Source: Rhizophagus clarus
Taxonomy: Eukaryota > Glomeromycota > Glomeromycetes > Glomerales > Glomeraceae
Direction: 5' to 3'
Length of the DNA: 64,000 bases
Assembly: GCA_015698045.1 (NCBI GenBank)
Contig: BLAL01000304.1
Coordinates: 124,001 to 188,000 of the forward strand
The notes beneath the pieces are model-generated. The model did not search any database and was not told the DNA's origin. It saw only the letters and a program-made list of their open reading frames with translations. Below, one piece after another: positions 12,601-24,920 of this stretch; the stretch's first letter is position 1, and each line of letters opens with the position of its first letter. The translations under genes and the position numbers were made by a program.

Positions 12601-13704
12601 AAATTCATAAAAATTTTTTACTGCAAGATCGAAACATGTTATTGGACGATCTTGACGTTTTACATTGAAAGGATTCCAATCCTTCATTGTCATCTGATTT
12701 AAAGCGTACCATGCTATTGCTTCTAGTTTTTGTTTGTCATTTTCAACGATATCATACGTTCCAGAAATTAAACTTTCCAATAATTCACCTAATTTATTTT
12801 CTTCAATCTCGTATAATGATAATATTCCATGAGAAACTAAACATACTAATTTATAGTACAATGTAAACGGTAACCGATAAATTAGATTCTCAAAATATTT
12901 TACTGGATAAGATGATTTGTCAATGCACCGAACTATAATTTCGGGATTTGGAGGGTCAATTAGCTTAAGATTGGCTATTTCATCACGTAATTCATCCAGA
13001 TCAATGTCATTTCTAAAAATTAACTTGTATACTAAACATCTACCAAATATATTTTCAAATATATTATCACTAGTTCGAGTCCAGTCAGTTGTTCGAATCC
13101 AACGTTTATTATTTTCTTGACGGTAAAGAAGCGGAGGGTGTTTTAAACTAATATACAATGATATAACGCCATCTTTTTCATCAAGGAAAATACCATATGA
13201 ATCTTCTAATAAAGTACGATAGGGAATTCTAACACGACGAGATTCGACTTCCAATAGATAAGCTTTTTCTGCTTTAGAGAAACATATCGTGTGTTGTTCA
13301 TAAAACTTCTGTTCAGATAAAAATGTAAATGATTCTGGGAAATGATGATGATCTCTATTTGGGTTAATAATGGATGATCTTCCACCCCAATTTCCTATTT
13401 CCAAACTTGATAAAGTAAACTTAACATCATCGAAACTTGCATAATTCTTTCTTTTTTTTTTACGTTTTTTTGCATTTTTAGAGACATCAAACCTTTTCCC
13501 CCCGCATACTGGTTTGTCGAACGATGCATCTGAAATACAACTTTTAGCATCGTTTTCATTCTGAAATTCAACATAACCGTTTTGTACTTGACCATCACCA
13601 ACAACATCCAACTTAGCATCAATTATAGGACCATAACTTCCTAATAACTGAACTATATCATCTTTATTAGCAAACTTGGAAACATTTTTAACGTATACTT
13701 TCAT
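9651..13704 (-). CDS. RNA-dependent RNA polymerase (RNA silencing), with N-terminal RRM
   Basis: Nine exons: 13704-12197, 12119-11976, 11891-11768, 11711-11394, 11323-11062, 10991-10858, 10765-10750, 10660-10413 and 10322-9651. All are GT-AG and sum to 3426 nt (1141 residues). Residues 1-75 form an RRM-like fold (MKVYVKNVS...GYVEFQNENDAKSCI). The rest is the cellular RdRP family, which makes dsRNA for small-RNA silencing. Clear blocks are RRTPSLYAARMGQCFTST, the IRVGGCKGM segment, HPGDIRNVKAV and the catalytic loop AGGDLDGDE, with DLDGD at residues 834-838. That loop is encoded across a 16-nt microexon and the next exon. The final exon has the C-terminal helical region expected of RDR proteins. 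No frameshift or premature stop is seen. Confidence 0.94.
10750..10765 (-). other. 16-nt microexon encoding the RdRP catalytic loop
   Basis: Between a GTATGT...AATAAG intron (10857-10766) and a GTAAAA...TATTAAG intron (10749-10661) lies a 16-nt exon reading Ala-Gly-Gly-Asp-Leu plus the first base of the second catalytic Asp. The phases close only if this exon is included, and skipping it would remove the first catalytic Asp and shift the frame. Confidence 0.85.
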
Positions 13705-15159
13705 GATTATAATTTAGACAAACAAATAAAACTTAAACAAATATTGTTAAAAAAAAAAAAAAATTTTAAAAATTTTAAAATTTGGGTACGTTGCTTATAA
13801 ATTAAATACCAAATGTAAATCGTAACTTAATTTGCCTTTATCGGCACGGATCAAATTCAAGAACAAATCCGAGTAGTTTTTCCGGATTTTTTTTTTTTCT
13901 CTTGTTTCTTTAATTTGTTATAGGTTATTGTTCTTGAAACTAGAATAAAAAGTTCTAAATTCTTTGTGTTTAATAAATAATAAATATTGACCTTATTTAA
14001 GCTGTCATTGTTAACTACTAAAAGAAATTGGCGAAAACATTTTCTTTCAAAACATTTCTATATATGCATACATGCTAATAAAAAATAGTAAGTAGCAATT
14101 GTAGATCATATTCTTCATATTAACAAAATAGTGAATGAATTACGATTGAAAAAAGAAATAATAACACATCAGGATCAACAATGAAAAAAAGAGATGGTAA
14201 CAAATTTTGATCGCACTTTTTCATGCACAATGATGAGATTGAGTTGGGTCTATTCTGTAATTAGACATAAATCACTTCTTTTAGTTTTGAATTGCTTTAA
14301 CGGACCTTTAATAATAATACAATAACGTAAAAAAATATACGGCCTTAATAAGCATCATCTTCCAATTGAATTTATAAAATATAATGATTAATAGATGAAT
14401 AGAATACTCACATTTTCAAAGCCTTTATTAAAATAATTTTAAATACGTGATAAATATCATTTAAATCATATCTTTATTCTAATTGTGCGTATTGAGACTT
14501 GCGCGCTATATATAGTATTAATTAAACTATATAAATTAATGACTTATTGAGAGTATTATGAAAAAGTTTTCATAATAGGAATCATACTTTCAAATATATT
14601 AAATTATGTTTGGTTATTCAGTACTTTTATGTGCTTGACATAATGGGCGGATGTTAATTTCAAGTTGCATATTTGCATTAGTAATTAATTTATTATTATC
14701 AATTGGAATTATAACCCATCCTGGGAACTTAAAAACTTCGCGATTATAAATATGGGACTTAAACCTTATTTTAAAAAAAAGTTATAATACCGGCGGTAAA
14801 TTATTATGGGCGGAATACACAAAATATAAAATGTATTTGAAGTTGTAGGTTTAATTTTTATTGATCATAATAAAAAAAAACTAAGTAACTAAATAATTTT
14901 TAAACTTAATTATAATTACTCTCCTAATATTCTATAATACAATAATTAAAAATTATCTTTATAAAAACCTTTGTATATATTAATTCCTTAATTCATAAAT
15001 ACTTCATATATAATAATAAATCTTAATCTCTCTTCTTTTTTTTTTTAAATAATAAAAAAAATTAATTCTTAATTGTTTTTTTTTTTTTTTTTTTTTTGTT
15101 TTCATAATGTTCTCTCTTCTTCTTTGTTTACAAATATTATCAGTTATTGGTAATAATAA
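13705..15159. other. Intergenic region, AT-rich
   Basis: No gene was recognised. The RdRP promoter must lie at the left end. The right end near 15035-15110 holds T-tracts beside the 3' end of the F-box gene. No structured repeat stands out. Confidence 0.5.
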
Positions 15160-16621
15160 TTATTCTTCAATTTGAAAATTTCTTTTAAATTCTTTGGTAA
15201 TAATAGTTAAATTATTATTATTAAGAATTTTAGTACTAATATTCTTATCTAAACTATTACTTCTACTCTTCTTGCCGTTATCACTTTCATCACTATTATA
15301 ACCACTATTACACATTTTAATATTAATTTTTCTTGCCCATTCTCTTAACGTAAAACAATCAGTATTTATTACATCAACATAACATAAATTTTCCCAATCA
15401 TTATTAAGTAGTGGTTCACAAATTTCTCTTTTTAAATTAAAACAATTTCTAAATTTCACCACTTCTAATTGATTAAAATGAGCTAATTCAATTAAAGAAG
15501 TACAATCTTTAAAATCAACCCAGTAAAAATCCAAGGAACGTAAAGATTCATGTTGAGTAGATAAAGCGGAAATGAGTAATGATGTATTTGAGAAAAACAT
15601 TGTTTGAAAATGTTGAAGATTACGTTGAGAGGAGATTAGAGTACAAATATTTTTAATATCTGAAATATCTGCTGGAGGAGGAGAATGTGTATAACATGAT
15701 TTTCGATGAAGGTCCATCATTACACAGATTTTTGTCTATAATTTTTAAGAAATAGGTTAATTAAATAAAATCTGAAAATAAAAAGAAAAAGGAACAAAAT
15801 AAAATATTTACCAAATTTCTGCATTGTTTAGAGAGTAAAGGAAGAAAATTATTCATTGGACAATCAACAGTTAAATAAATACTATCTAAATTGGAACATA
15901 AACCATTCTTTAATAAACCACCACTACTAATACCTAAACTGTTGCTCATTAATAAATACATACAACTTAATTCTTTTTTATCCCATATTAAATTAGTGGA
16001 ACCAATATGTAATTTTTCTAATTGTTTACTCTCTCTAAAAATCAAATTCAACAAAACTCTTACGACCATCTCAAATTGAGTAGAAGTAGAATCATTATAA
16101 TAATTATCAGAATTAGAATCAAGATTTCTTGTTTTGATCCAAGAATGAATTATAGATAAAAATCCTCTATAATAAAGACTTTTTAAATATTTGGGATAAT
16201 TATAATAAGTAGTAGTATTATTATTATTATTAATATTTTTAAAATTAGAATTAATAATTCCATGTTCAAATAACATCTCTAATTCTGATTTATTTAAACA
16301 TAATAATAAAGTATCAATAATTTTATTGATATCTTTTAATTCTTTAAAATAATAAAATGGATTTGAGTATAATAATTTCATCGTAGATAAACTCCAATCC
16401 TTACTTACAAATAAACATGAATGAAGCGTTAAAATATATTCTTTTCCTTTACTGTTAATATTATTAAAGATTTTTTCAAATACTTCAATCGGTAATTCAT
16501 TAGATAAAGAAGTATCGGTATACGAAATATTAGTTTTGTTATCGAAGGTACGTTTGTTAAGTTTTGTAATAAAAGTATCATTAAAAGTTTTTGTTGGAGA
16601 CGACGAACAAGAAGGAGGCAT
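15160..16621 (-). CDS. F-box-like protein
   Basis: Two exons, 16621-15812 and 15735-15160, give 461 residues with a phase-0 intron. Residues ~40-85 (LSNELPIEVFEKIFNNI ... LHSCLFVSKDWSLSTMKLLYSNPF) match the pattern of a fungal F-box: L-P-x-E-V-x-x-x-I-F, then VSK.W. The rest has leucine-rich repeat-like strands (LEKLHIGSTNL, LRSLDFYWVDFKDCTSLIELAHFNQLEVVKFRNC) as expected for a substrate-binding region. A poly-Asn run (NNNNN) is at about residue 130. F-box proteins recruit substrates to SCF ubiquitin ligases and are greatly expanded in Glomeromycotina. The substrate cannot be inferred. Confidence 0.8.
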
Positions 16622-19189
16622 CGTTACGAATGAATCAATTAAACGAATTTTTTTTTTTTTTTCGGATTCAAAAGGAAAAGAATAAAATTTTTATTTTAAT
16701 TACGAAACGTTAACGAAGAAAAAAAAAGGGGGGGGGGTCATAAAATTAACACGACTTTTTATCATAAAGTGGAATCAAGAAAGAAACACGGAAACAAAAG
16801 AAATCTCATTCATTATTTATTTTGTTTTAGGTTCACCTGATCAAAATTAAATGTAAGTTATGTCATCGAAATTTTTATATATATCAACAATCATTGTTTA
16901 AACTTTTTTCCCCCAAATGATAAAATATACTTTTCCAAATAAAGTTTAAATCAAAGATTAAATAATGAAGTACATTAATCATCGAAAAAAGAAATCAATC
17001 AATTCGTCTCTATTGTTCAATGACCACATATCCAGCTAAAATTTACCTTATTTCGGGACTTAAATAACTGTAAACAATCAAGTGCTGCAATGCAAAAATA
17101 AAACAAAGTTATCTTTGATTTTTGATTGCTTGGTGAGAATAATTTTTTTCCCCTATTGTTTTATCGGACATATTTATGTAATTTTTTTTTTTATTTTATG
17201 TAAGTTTATTTTAAGACTTATTTATTCACAATGGAATATTCGTACAATTGATGGCGTAACTCCATAACGGCGCAGTACCGAACTATGTAAATTACAAAAT
17301 AACAGTGTCATATATACATATACATTAATGCATGTACTAATGCATGTATACTCCAATGTGACTTCATTTTTATTATCTATTCTATTACGGCATTTTTTTT
17401 TTTATTTTCATTTTTTTTTTTTTTTTTTTTTAAAGTTTATAATCTTTCTTTTTACCCCACAAAAAAACAATCAATTTCAATTGTAAAAAAATTTTTTTTG
17501 GGGTAAATTCTCGGTGGTACGGCATTTGGGGATCCATAAATTTTATGGGGAATTCTTTAGAGGGAATTATTAATTATTGGTCGGATTTTTATACTGGTTT
17601 ATGAAAAAAAAAAAAATTTTTTTTTTTCATTCTTTTTCTCACGAAAAAAAAAAAAAAAATCAATCTTGCTTAATTAAGTTATCATCAAATATATATTTTT
17701 TTCGTATAAATAAAGTGATCTTTTTTCGCGGACTGCGCCGAAAGTGCATCAAAATTCTGTACCTGATGGAAAACGATGATTTTTTTTTGAAAGATGGATG
17801 AAATAGATTATAATAAATAAAAAAGATAATCTGAAATTTTAAAGTTGGATATGATCATTATTTCTGTTGTAAATTTTGGCGTTATGAAATATTACTGTAC
17901 GTTGAAGCATCAAAAAATACAAATTGACTACAAAAAGATGGCAACAAATTCTTAACAGGAAAGTTGGTTAGTATGTACAATAACTAAGTTTTTGAAACAT
18001 GTATGTACTATATTCTGCCACCTTGCTTATTACTTTGTAATTAACTGTACCATGCACAGATTGTATTACAAAAACTTGACGCCATTTCAATCGCAACTCC
18101 TTATTTAGAATAAATCTTCCTTTAACAATTCCCAGGCAATCATCATTATTGCTTCATTCATAATAAAACTTCCCCATTGCTATCTAATTTTGTGCCCCCA
18201 ATGAATGTACTACCTGGTTTTAAGTTTTTGTAAAAAAAATTTTTTTTTTTTTTTCTTTGTTTAACCAGGTAATTTGCATCAAAGGAAATCTGGGGTATGT
18301 TGACTAATAACTTTGTTTAACTCATTAACCACGATCGTTAAATCCTGCCGAAATTTTATGTTCGTCATACCAACAAGCATTAAGTGTATTTAAATTTGTT
18401 TAGAAGCTAATTATTGAGTTATTGAGTATTCCGCTTTTGAAAATAACAGATATATACTCCCTTACAAAGAGTGTTTGCCTATATTAAATCTTAGCATCGG
18501 GGTGAAAAAAACTAATTTGAACCGTTTTTTTTTTCCAGAAATATTTGATTTTCATGGTGAAAAAAAATTCAATAGCAGTTCTAGGATACTTTCAGGCTAC
18601 CATAAATCACGAGATTCTGCTTTACTTGATCTTGAGATAAAGTAGCTAAGCACCGTTATTATTTAATTAATCATTAAATTGATCAAATTAATTAACCTCG
18701 ACACTTCACTTGATTCTCTCACCATGTAAAAAATATGCGGAGCGACGCTCAGCTTCACCTTCTTATTGATGAACGAAAGCAAAGAAATTCTATCATGCCA
18801 CTCCAAATAAGAATTTGGGAGGATATCGCTGGGAATAAAAACTGGTGATGACAAGTATCAACAAAAAGTTGTCATGGATGATATCATCAAGTTTTCACAA
18901 AGTGTAAATGTAATTAATATCACAATTATGATGGAGAATCAGATGAGCAAGAGGATTAGAATAGTTTTTTTTTCATTAATGTATTACGAAAGTGTTGTTG
19001 CTAATGCAAACCTAGCTATTATTTTTTTCATATCTGTAAAATGCTAAAATATATCTCCTGATGAAAGTTATGTTAGTAGAATACGAAAACAAATGTATTA
19101 TTCATTAATATCATTTGTAAAATACACACGTTTAAAAAATCCAACTAAAAAGTCTTTATTATATATATTTTTTTTTTTTTGTAAAGAGA
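16622..19189. other. Gene-poor region with homopolymer tracts
   Basis: No credible gene. It contains a run of about ten G immediately after an A-run (near 16721-16738), unusual in this AT-rich DNA, and many A/T tracts (17395-17430, 17605-17660, 18233-18255). A possible degenerate inverted repeat pairs GGCGCAGTACCG (17270-17281) with the reverse complement of CGGACTGCGCCG (17729-17740). Small ORFs here look random. Confidence 0.5.
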
Positions 19190-19286
19190 AAGAGCCGGTT
19201 GGCTAAGTAAAAATGTGTGTAAAAAATAATAGATATAATCTATTGAGAAGCGAGCTTATTGGTTCAAATCAGAGTTTTTTTTTTTT
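19190..19286 (+). other. tRNA-like / SINE-like relic
   Basis: The segment starts AGAGCCGGTTGGCTAAGT, which resembles a tRNA Pol III A-box (TGGCTAAGT). About 55 nt later it has GGTTCAAATC, which resembles a B-box, and it ends in a T-tract at 19275-19286 suitable as a Pol III terminator. Stem pairing is poor, so it is not a functional tRNA. A decayed tRNA gene or tRNA-derived SINE is the best guess. Confidence 0.3.
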
Positions 19287-21944
19287 GAATAATAACTGAT
19301 GGATTATTCTATACTTCTATACTTTATTACTTCTGCACTGAAAATGAGAGTTTAATTAGATGAAATAAAAATTACGTGCTTACATAAAGCAATTATAACG
19401 GTCTAAGCCTCATCTAATAAAATCTAGATCCAATCCAATCAGAACACTAAGACTAAGCTAGTTACTCATTAATCATCAGTGTTAGCATTCATAATATATT
19501 AGTTATATTTAACTGTTGGATATTTGATTTATTTGGATTAAGGATTGATATAGGATTTATTTTGACGCATCGACGAATATTTTTCGATTCTAATTTTTGT
19601 ACTCTTATCATGATTTTCATGATACTATTACTATACAGATACTGATAATTTTTATATTATGAGTAATTTAATAGATTTTTTAATTGCCATAAATTAAACC
19701 TTAATAAATTGATTAAATTGGCTTATATTAACAAAAAAATACTTTTTTTTAAGCTTACAAAAAACACAGAGTTGAAAGTTTTTTTTTTAAGACAAATAAA
19801 AAATGAATATATTATTAATTATCCTATTAAATCATTTCAAATTAATTTAAAATAACTTTAAACTGTTTTTTAGCAGAGTATAACAAGTAATTTAGCAATT
19901 TATCACAATTTTAAAAGTTTTTTTAGCACTAGAAGGAATCAATAATTATATAATAATAATAGGATAGAGATTCACTTATTACTAATAAAAATCATTATAA
20001 AAAAATAGTAGTTTATTAACAGTTTTTACTTTACTTTTATTTTTAATACTATTGCTTAATTAATTTAAAAAAGAAAAAAATCCAAATAAATCTCTATTTT
20101 TAAATAATTTTTATATTTTAAAGTAAGTAGGATTTTAATAAAATCTTTTTATTATGATATTTAAAAAGGATTAATAAATTTAAATACTGAAATACTATTT
20201 ATTTTGTAGTATTAGATATAAAAAATATATTTTTTAATACTTTTAAAAAGAGAAAATCTAATAAAATCTTAGAAAATACATATATAAGTAAGATTTAATT
20301 AAAAAAAATTTATTATAAATTTTTTAAGCATTTCTTTAAGACCAAAACTATATTAATATCAATCAATTACTAAATAAAAAAATAAATTTACTGATTACAC
20401 TATTTAAAAAAGAAAAGATTTTTATAGTTTTTTTTTACCAAATTCTACATAACTTAGAGTTTTACTTATTTAAAACTTTTTTAAAAATCTTAATCTAATA
20501 TAACTTTATTAGTTATAACTTATAAGAATAAAATACATTACAATAATAAACATATAAAAAATCTTAATTAATATTAAGAATATTTAAATACACTAAAAAA
20601 TTATTTTAATATAACAAACTTTAAATCCTATATTATAATTTTACTATAATAAGGCTATAGTGAAATTTAAATAATTTAATTGGCTACTTTACTATAATAA
20701 GAGATTTTTAACACATTTAATTAGTTAAATATCATATGTTAATATAAATCTATTATATTAAAAGTTCATTATATTAAGGATTAATTATATTAGTATTATT
20801 CAATAAGAAATTCATATATAAATTAATATAAGATATGTTTTAAAAATAATAGAATTGGATTTACTAATGCAAAAATTTTTATTTTAAATTTATGTTAAAT
20901 AATTTTATAAATAAAAGTTTGTTAAAATTTTTTTATACACAAATTTCTTTGACTTTTAAATATTTAATAAATAAATTAATTTAATTAGAAATTTATTATT
21001 TCACAATTGAAAAAAAAGTAAATTTATATGAAATTATAAATTTTATAAGAAAAACAATTGGTACTTTTTTACTATTAAATTGTCTTATATGATTAATAAT
21101 AATTTGTATAATTTTTAATAAATAATAATTAATAAAAATTGTTAGATATTACAATTAATCCAAATTTTAAAGTAGCTTCATTATATATTAATTAAAAATT
21201 TAAATATTTTTCATTTATAATAAATAAATTTTAATCAATCAGATTATATATTATCTGTATTCATTAAAAAATCAACTGTATAATTATTTCTTTAAAAAAT
21301 GTAAATACATGATTTTATTTTAAAGAAGGTATTATTTATAATCATTATACAGAAAAGTATTAAAGAATAATAAACTAATAATCTGTATTAATAATTGACA
21401 AAATAAACTTTATAAATAATGTAAATATATGTATAACTTTAACTATAAAGAAATTGGCTAATAATATAAATAACTAAATATTTTATTATATATGTAATTG
21501 TATTGAAAGTAAATATTATATAGTATTTATTTAGTAATTTTACAAACTAAAAGTAAATTACAGAAATACACCGATCTAATCATAGATTTTTTAAAAATAG
21601 AGAATACTTAATTTTATTGAAATTAATTTATCTGTAAATTTTTTTCATAGATTAAAAGATTAAACCATAAATAATATGTAAAAAAAAATAATAATACAGT
21701 ATTTTTGCTGGATTAATCAAAGCAAATATTTATTATTCCTTTACTTACCTCATTAAGCTGTTGAATTTATGGAAACAGGTAAAGGCAAAAGAAATAATTG
21801 CTATATAGTCTATCATCTATATAGATATCACCTGGAAAAGTTCTCTTGTAAAATGTGATTAAAATTGAAACCGATTTCTTATAATTTATGTTAGTGGAAA
21901 TAATGTATAAATAAAATATACTGTTGGTAAATATTATCTTATCA
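19287..21944. other. Ultra-AT-rich gene desert
   Basis: Apart from scattered bases, about 19.7-21.7 kb is almost entirely A and T, much lower in GC than the flanking intergenic DNA. No ORF, tandem repeat or inverted repeat of note was seen. Similar but shorter stretches occur at 25.95-26.9 kb and 28.04-28.5 kb. Confidence 0.6.
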
Positions 21945-23285
21945 TTTCTGAAGTCTCATGTTTTGGATAGTCAGTCTTGATCAGTCCTTCCAAATTTTTC
22001 GTCTTCACTAAATTCACATGATTTAGCATAAGAATATTTTTAGCTCTATGTGTTCGGACTCGCTAGTAACACGAGGCAAATACTGCACCATATCTTTGCA
22101 TATCATCGTTCTTGCTGTCTTATTTTTAGTTCTACCATCAGCTGTAATATTTTTAACTTTTCTTCGAACCCAAAGGAATAATTATACAAGCATAAGATTT
22201 CATTCTTATAGCCTCATCAATCCAATAAGCTAATCTTTGCATAGAACTCTCAATTGCATTGCTTAAGATGGATTTATCATGTAGTTCAACTGATGCCACC
22301 GAAGAAATATGCCTGGAAAGAACGCGCTTTAAAATTTGTTCAGTGACTTGATTTCTATCAAAACGGTTGTATAGAAATCAGCCCAAACATCAGATGGGAC
22401 ATCCTCACTATCCATACAAGTGATCTTTTTCGTGTCACATGATGAGTTGTCAGCTCCCTTCCCTCTCAATAGATGGCGAAGCAGAGATATATCATCATCT
22501 GCGCTAAGTGATAATTTCGAATTTACAATGGTTTCATATGCCAGAAATAACATCCCGGATTTTGATTTTTAGCTGACTCACGTCTCCTTATTGCGTTACC
22601 TTATTTTATCACCAATGCCTTACTTATGTGCTTTATAGTTTCGGGCGAAACTATTTTTCAAAATCCGAAACGTTTCGCCCAAGTTTCGCCCCATATAAGC
22701 CGAAACTATCCGAAACTTCCGAAACCCAAATTTGGAAATGAATTTGTAGATCATTTGGGCGAAACCAGTTTCGCCCGAAACACTATCAATGTGCTTCATC
22801 AAGGATTTATCCATCTCTCTCCTCCGATAACTTGGAAGTTAACCTCTGGTAACACTTCTGATACCACATCATTTGTTATACAAACAGGCGCATGCTGCTT
22901 GAGCTGGGATATATCAATAGTTGATATCGGTTTATCTATAGATAATCGCACCTCTGTTATAGCTTCCTTATCATTCTGTTTACTGCCAAGGAACTCCGTT
23001 CCACTATTGCGAGCCTGGCCTCAAGCTCTATGTTTTTTTATTGATCTTAGCATCACGCCTCTTATTCTCTTCCACAGCCTGTCTTAGAAGTTCGGCAATC
23101 CTGGCCTTTTAGTTCAGCCTCGATCTCAGCGATCTCAGTATCCTTAAGCTCATCATTCTTGATCTTAATCTCAGCAAACTTCTTCCTAAGTTCGCCAATC
23201 TCAGCTAAGAGTTTGACGTTTAATTCCTTTAATGAATCCGTAGGATTGAGTATTTGACATGTTTGATATATTTTATACAAGAGCG
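21945..23285 (-). pseudogene. Decayed member of a dispersed coiled-coil protein family
   Basis: The minus-strand start (MSNTQS, near 23258) is separated by a one-base frameshift from TDSLKELNVKLLAEIGELRKK, a heptad-rich coiled coil. Downstream the frames break repeatedly but keep recognisable blocks: ELLRQAVEENKRRDAKI, ELEARLAIVE, a DKPIS..IDISQLKQHAPV segment and an LDEAHK block. The LDEAHK block is interrupted by the 155-bp element at 22634-22788. Further weak coding signal runs to about 21945, including the segment at 22553-22329. A sister copy lies at 28590-29390. I recall this as an abundant uncharacterised family in Rhizophagus; its function is unknown. The left limit is approximate. 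Confidence 0.6.
22634..22788. mobile_element. 155-bp GTTTCGG-type hAT-like MITE with 8-bp target duplication
   Basis: Exact 8-bp direct repeats ATGTGCTT flank it at 22626-22633 and 22789-22796. The left end reads TATAGTTTCGGGCGAAAC and the reverse complement of the right end reads TGATAGTGTTTCGGGCGAAAC, so the ends share the TTTCGGGCGAAAC core. The interior is full of CCGAAAC and GTTTCGC motifs. It is non-coding. It sits inside the LDEAHK-coding block of the coiled-coil pseudogene, and removing it together with one ATGTGCTT copy restores a continuous older sequence. Confidence 0.85.
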
Positions 23286-23511
23286 GGAATATTCAAAAGT
23301 TCGTTAATATGCATAGAAACTGTCAAGTAAAAAATTGGATTATGATAGCTTTAGTATCGTTTTTACCAAGAAAAATTTTTATTAATACATGCGAAAATAA
23401 ATACAAAGGATCGGGACTTTGCCCTTAGTACATGACGTTTCTATTGCTAAATAAAGACCTACACTAAATAAATATTTTTTGTTGACTTCGAGCATGTGAG
23501 AAGTCGGGATT

Positions 23512-24860
23512 CTAATTCGACTTTATCGCAAGATCGCCAAATGACGTTACCCTTTTTACTCCATTTTGTGAAGCTTCCGCCGGCTTCTGTGCCCATACAA
23601 TATGCCGGGAACAATCCTCGTCTTTATACACGACGATCGCTGGCTTCGATAGCTTAAATGATGGCTTCCACTCATTATCTAGCTTACATTCCGTAAAATA
23701 CCATTTTACCACATCTGTTACAATTTCCCATACTTTGCCCAAACCGTAAGAATCATTTATCTCATTCGATTTGCGTTTACGGCACATCAATGATAATTCT
23801 CTCTCTCTCTCTCTCTATACATATATATAGCTTGCGTTTTTTAACCTCGACTAAACCAACAATCCTATTAGTCAACCGACACTCTATTGCATAATCAAGA
23901 TTTCCTTGCCCGTTGTGCTCCGTGATAAGCTTATCTGGTATAATTTTGAAATTTTTTCATAGAACGACAATCCGCTAGCTAGGTTGTTAACAGTGAGAAT
24001 AAATGGATTTTGTTGCCTCATATGCCATGTCAAGCGGAGTAGACTTTGACGAAGTTTCAATTCGGCCAATAGATGCTTAACTACTGCTACTACTACTTGA
24101 GATAGGTCAGCAACCACACGAAAAAACAGGATACACGTCAATACTAGGATTCGGATTGTCACTAAGCCCATAGAGTTCACACACTTCCGGGAAGGTTCAT
24201 TCGTTAAACGGATTGGAAGGTGTTTCGATGAATACAGTAAACTTGAAGCTGTTTTTTGCCACGAACAGTAGGAGCACTTCGCAAAGGTCTCGCTGACGTT
24301 TAACATGCTGAGTATCGCTCCATCATTTTCAAGTGCCGATGGTTTGTACGTCTTGCGTATGGAATCTTTGAGGCCTTCGAGGGTTTCGTGTTCGATATTC
24401 ACTGTCCGTGACTTAGCCCTTCTTGGGTTAACAACAACGTCGAAATCTGCCCCGAGGAAACGATCAGCTGGTATAACCTAAAATTTATACGTACCATGGA
24501 CAGACTTGTTGAGTAATGCATGCAACGAGGCAAGCTGTTCCCCTTAACTCCAATACCTCGCTCGAAGTAACGCTGGTTTCTGGCAGAGAGATTAAGTTTC
24601 TCGACCCAGTAGTCTCCAACTTCATTTATTGTTAAGAGCTCATCGTTGTCCTGAAATGAGAGATTGCTTAAGAAATCGACATGATCACCAGGAATTTCTA
24701 CTTTCCAAAGCTTGAGCTTGTCTGCGCCTACACCAGCAAAGTCATTTTGTTTTTTCTCCTTAATAGCATCCTTGAGCTTGCTAATAGACATGTTCCTCAA
24801 TGCTTACGCCATTTACAGAGACATTATTTATGGCAACAATATCAATCGTTGACAAGACGA
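23512..24860 (-). pseudogene. Decayed Crinkler (CRN)-family gene
   Basis: On the minus strand, 24800-24600 encodes the N-terminal Crinkler (ubiquitin-like) domain: SKLKDAIKEKKQNDFAGV, then ADKLKLWKVEIP and LSFQDNDELLTINEVGDYW. Blocks 24400-23880 and 23790-23512 follow. The latter contains GKVWEIVTDVVKWYFTEC and ends FGDLAIKSN. Between them is a DYAIE...GLVEVKK segment reminiscent of a PD-(D/E)XK nuclease core. The frame is broken several times, and a CT microsatellite interrupts it near 23800. Crinklers are secreted or intracellular effector-like proteins known from oomycetes and expanded in Rhizophagus. The gene is not intact and no functional protein is expected. Confidence 0.65.
23798..23816. 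repeat. CT/AG microsatellite
   Basis: About nine CT units. In the minus strand it lies within the decayed Crinkler gene, where it encodes an Arg-Glu run that does not belong to the family and marks one of the lesions. Confidence 0.8.
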
Positions 24861-24920
24861 ACTTAAATAATATGAACCAAATTAACAAATGTAGAAGTGT
24901 GATAATTATTTATTATGTTA

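Noticed and set aside
13070..13105. Two tRNA B-box-like sequences (GTTCGAGTCC, GTTCGAATCC)
   Set aside because: They lie inside the first exon of the RdRP gene and no cloverleaf can be drawn around them.
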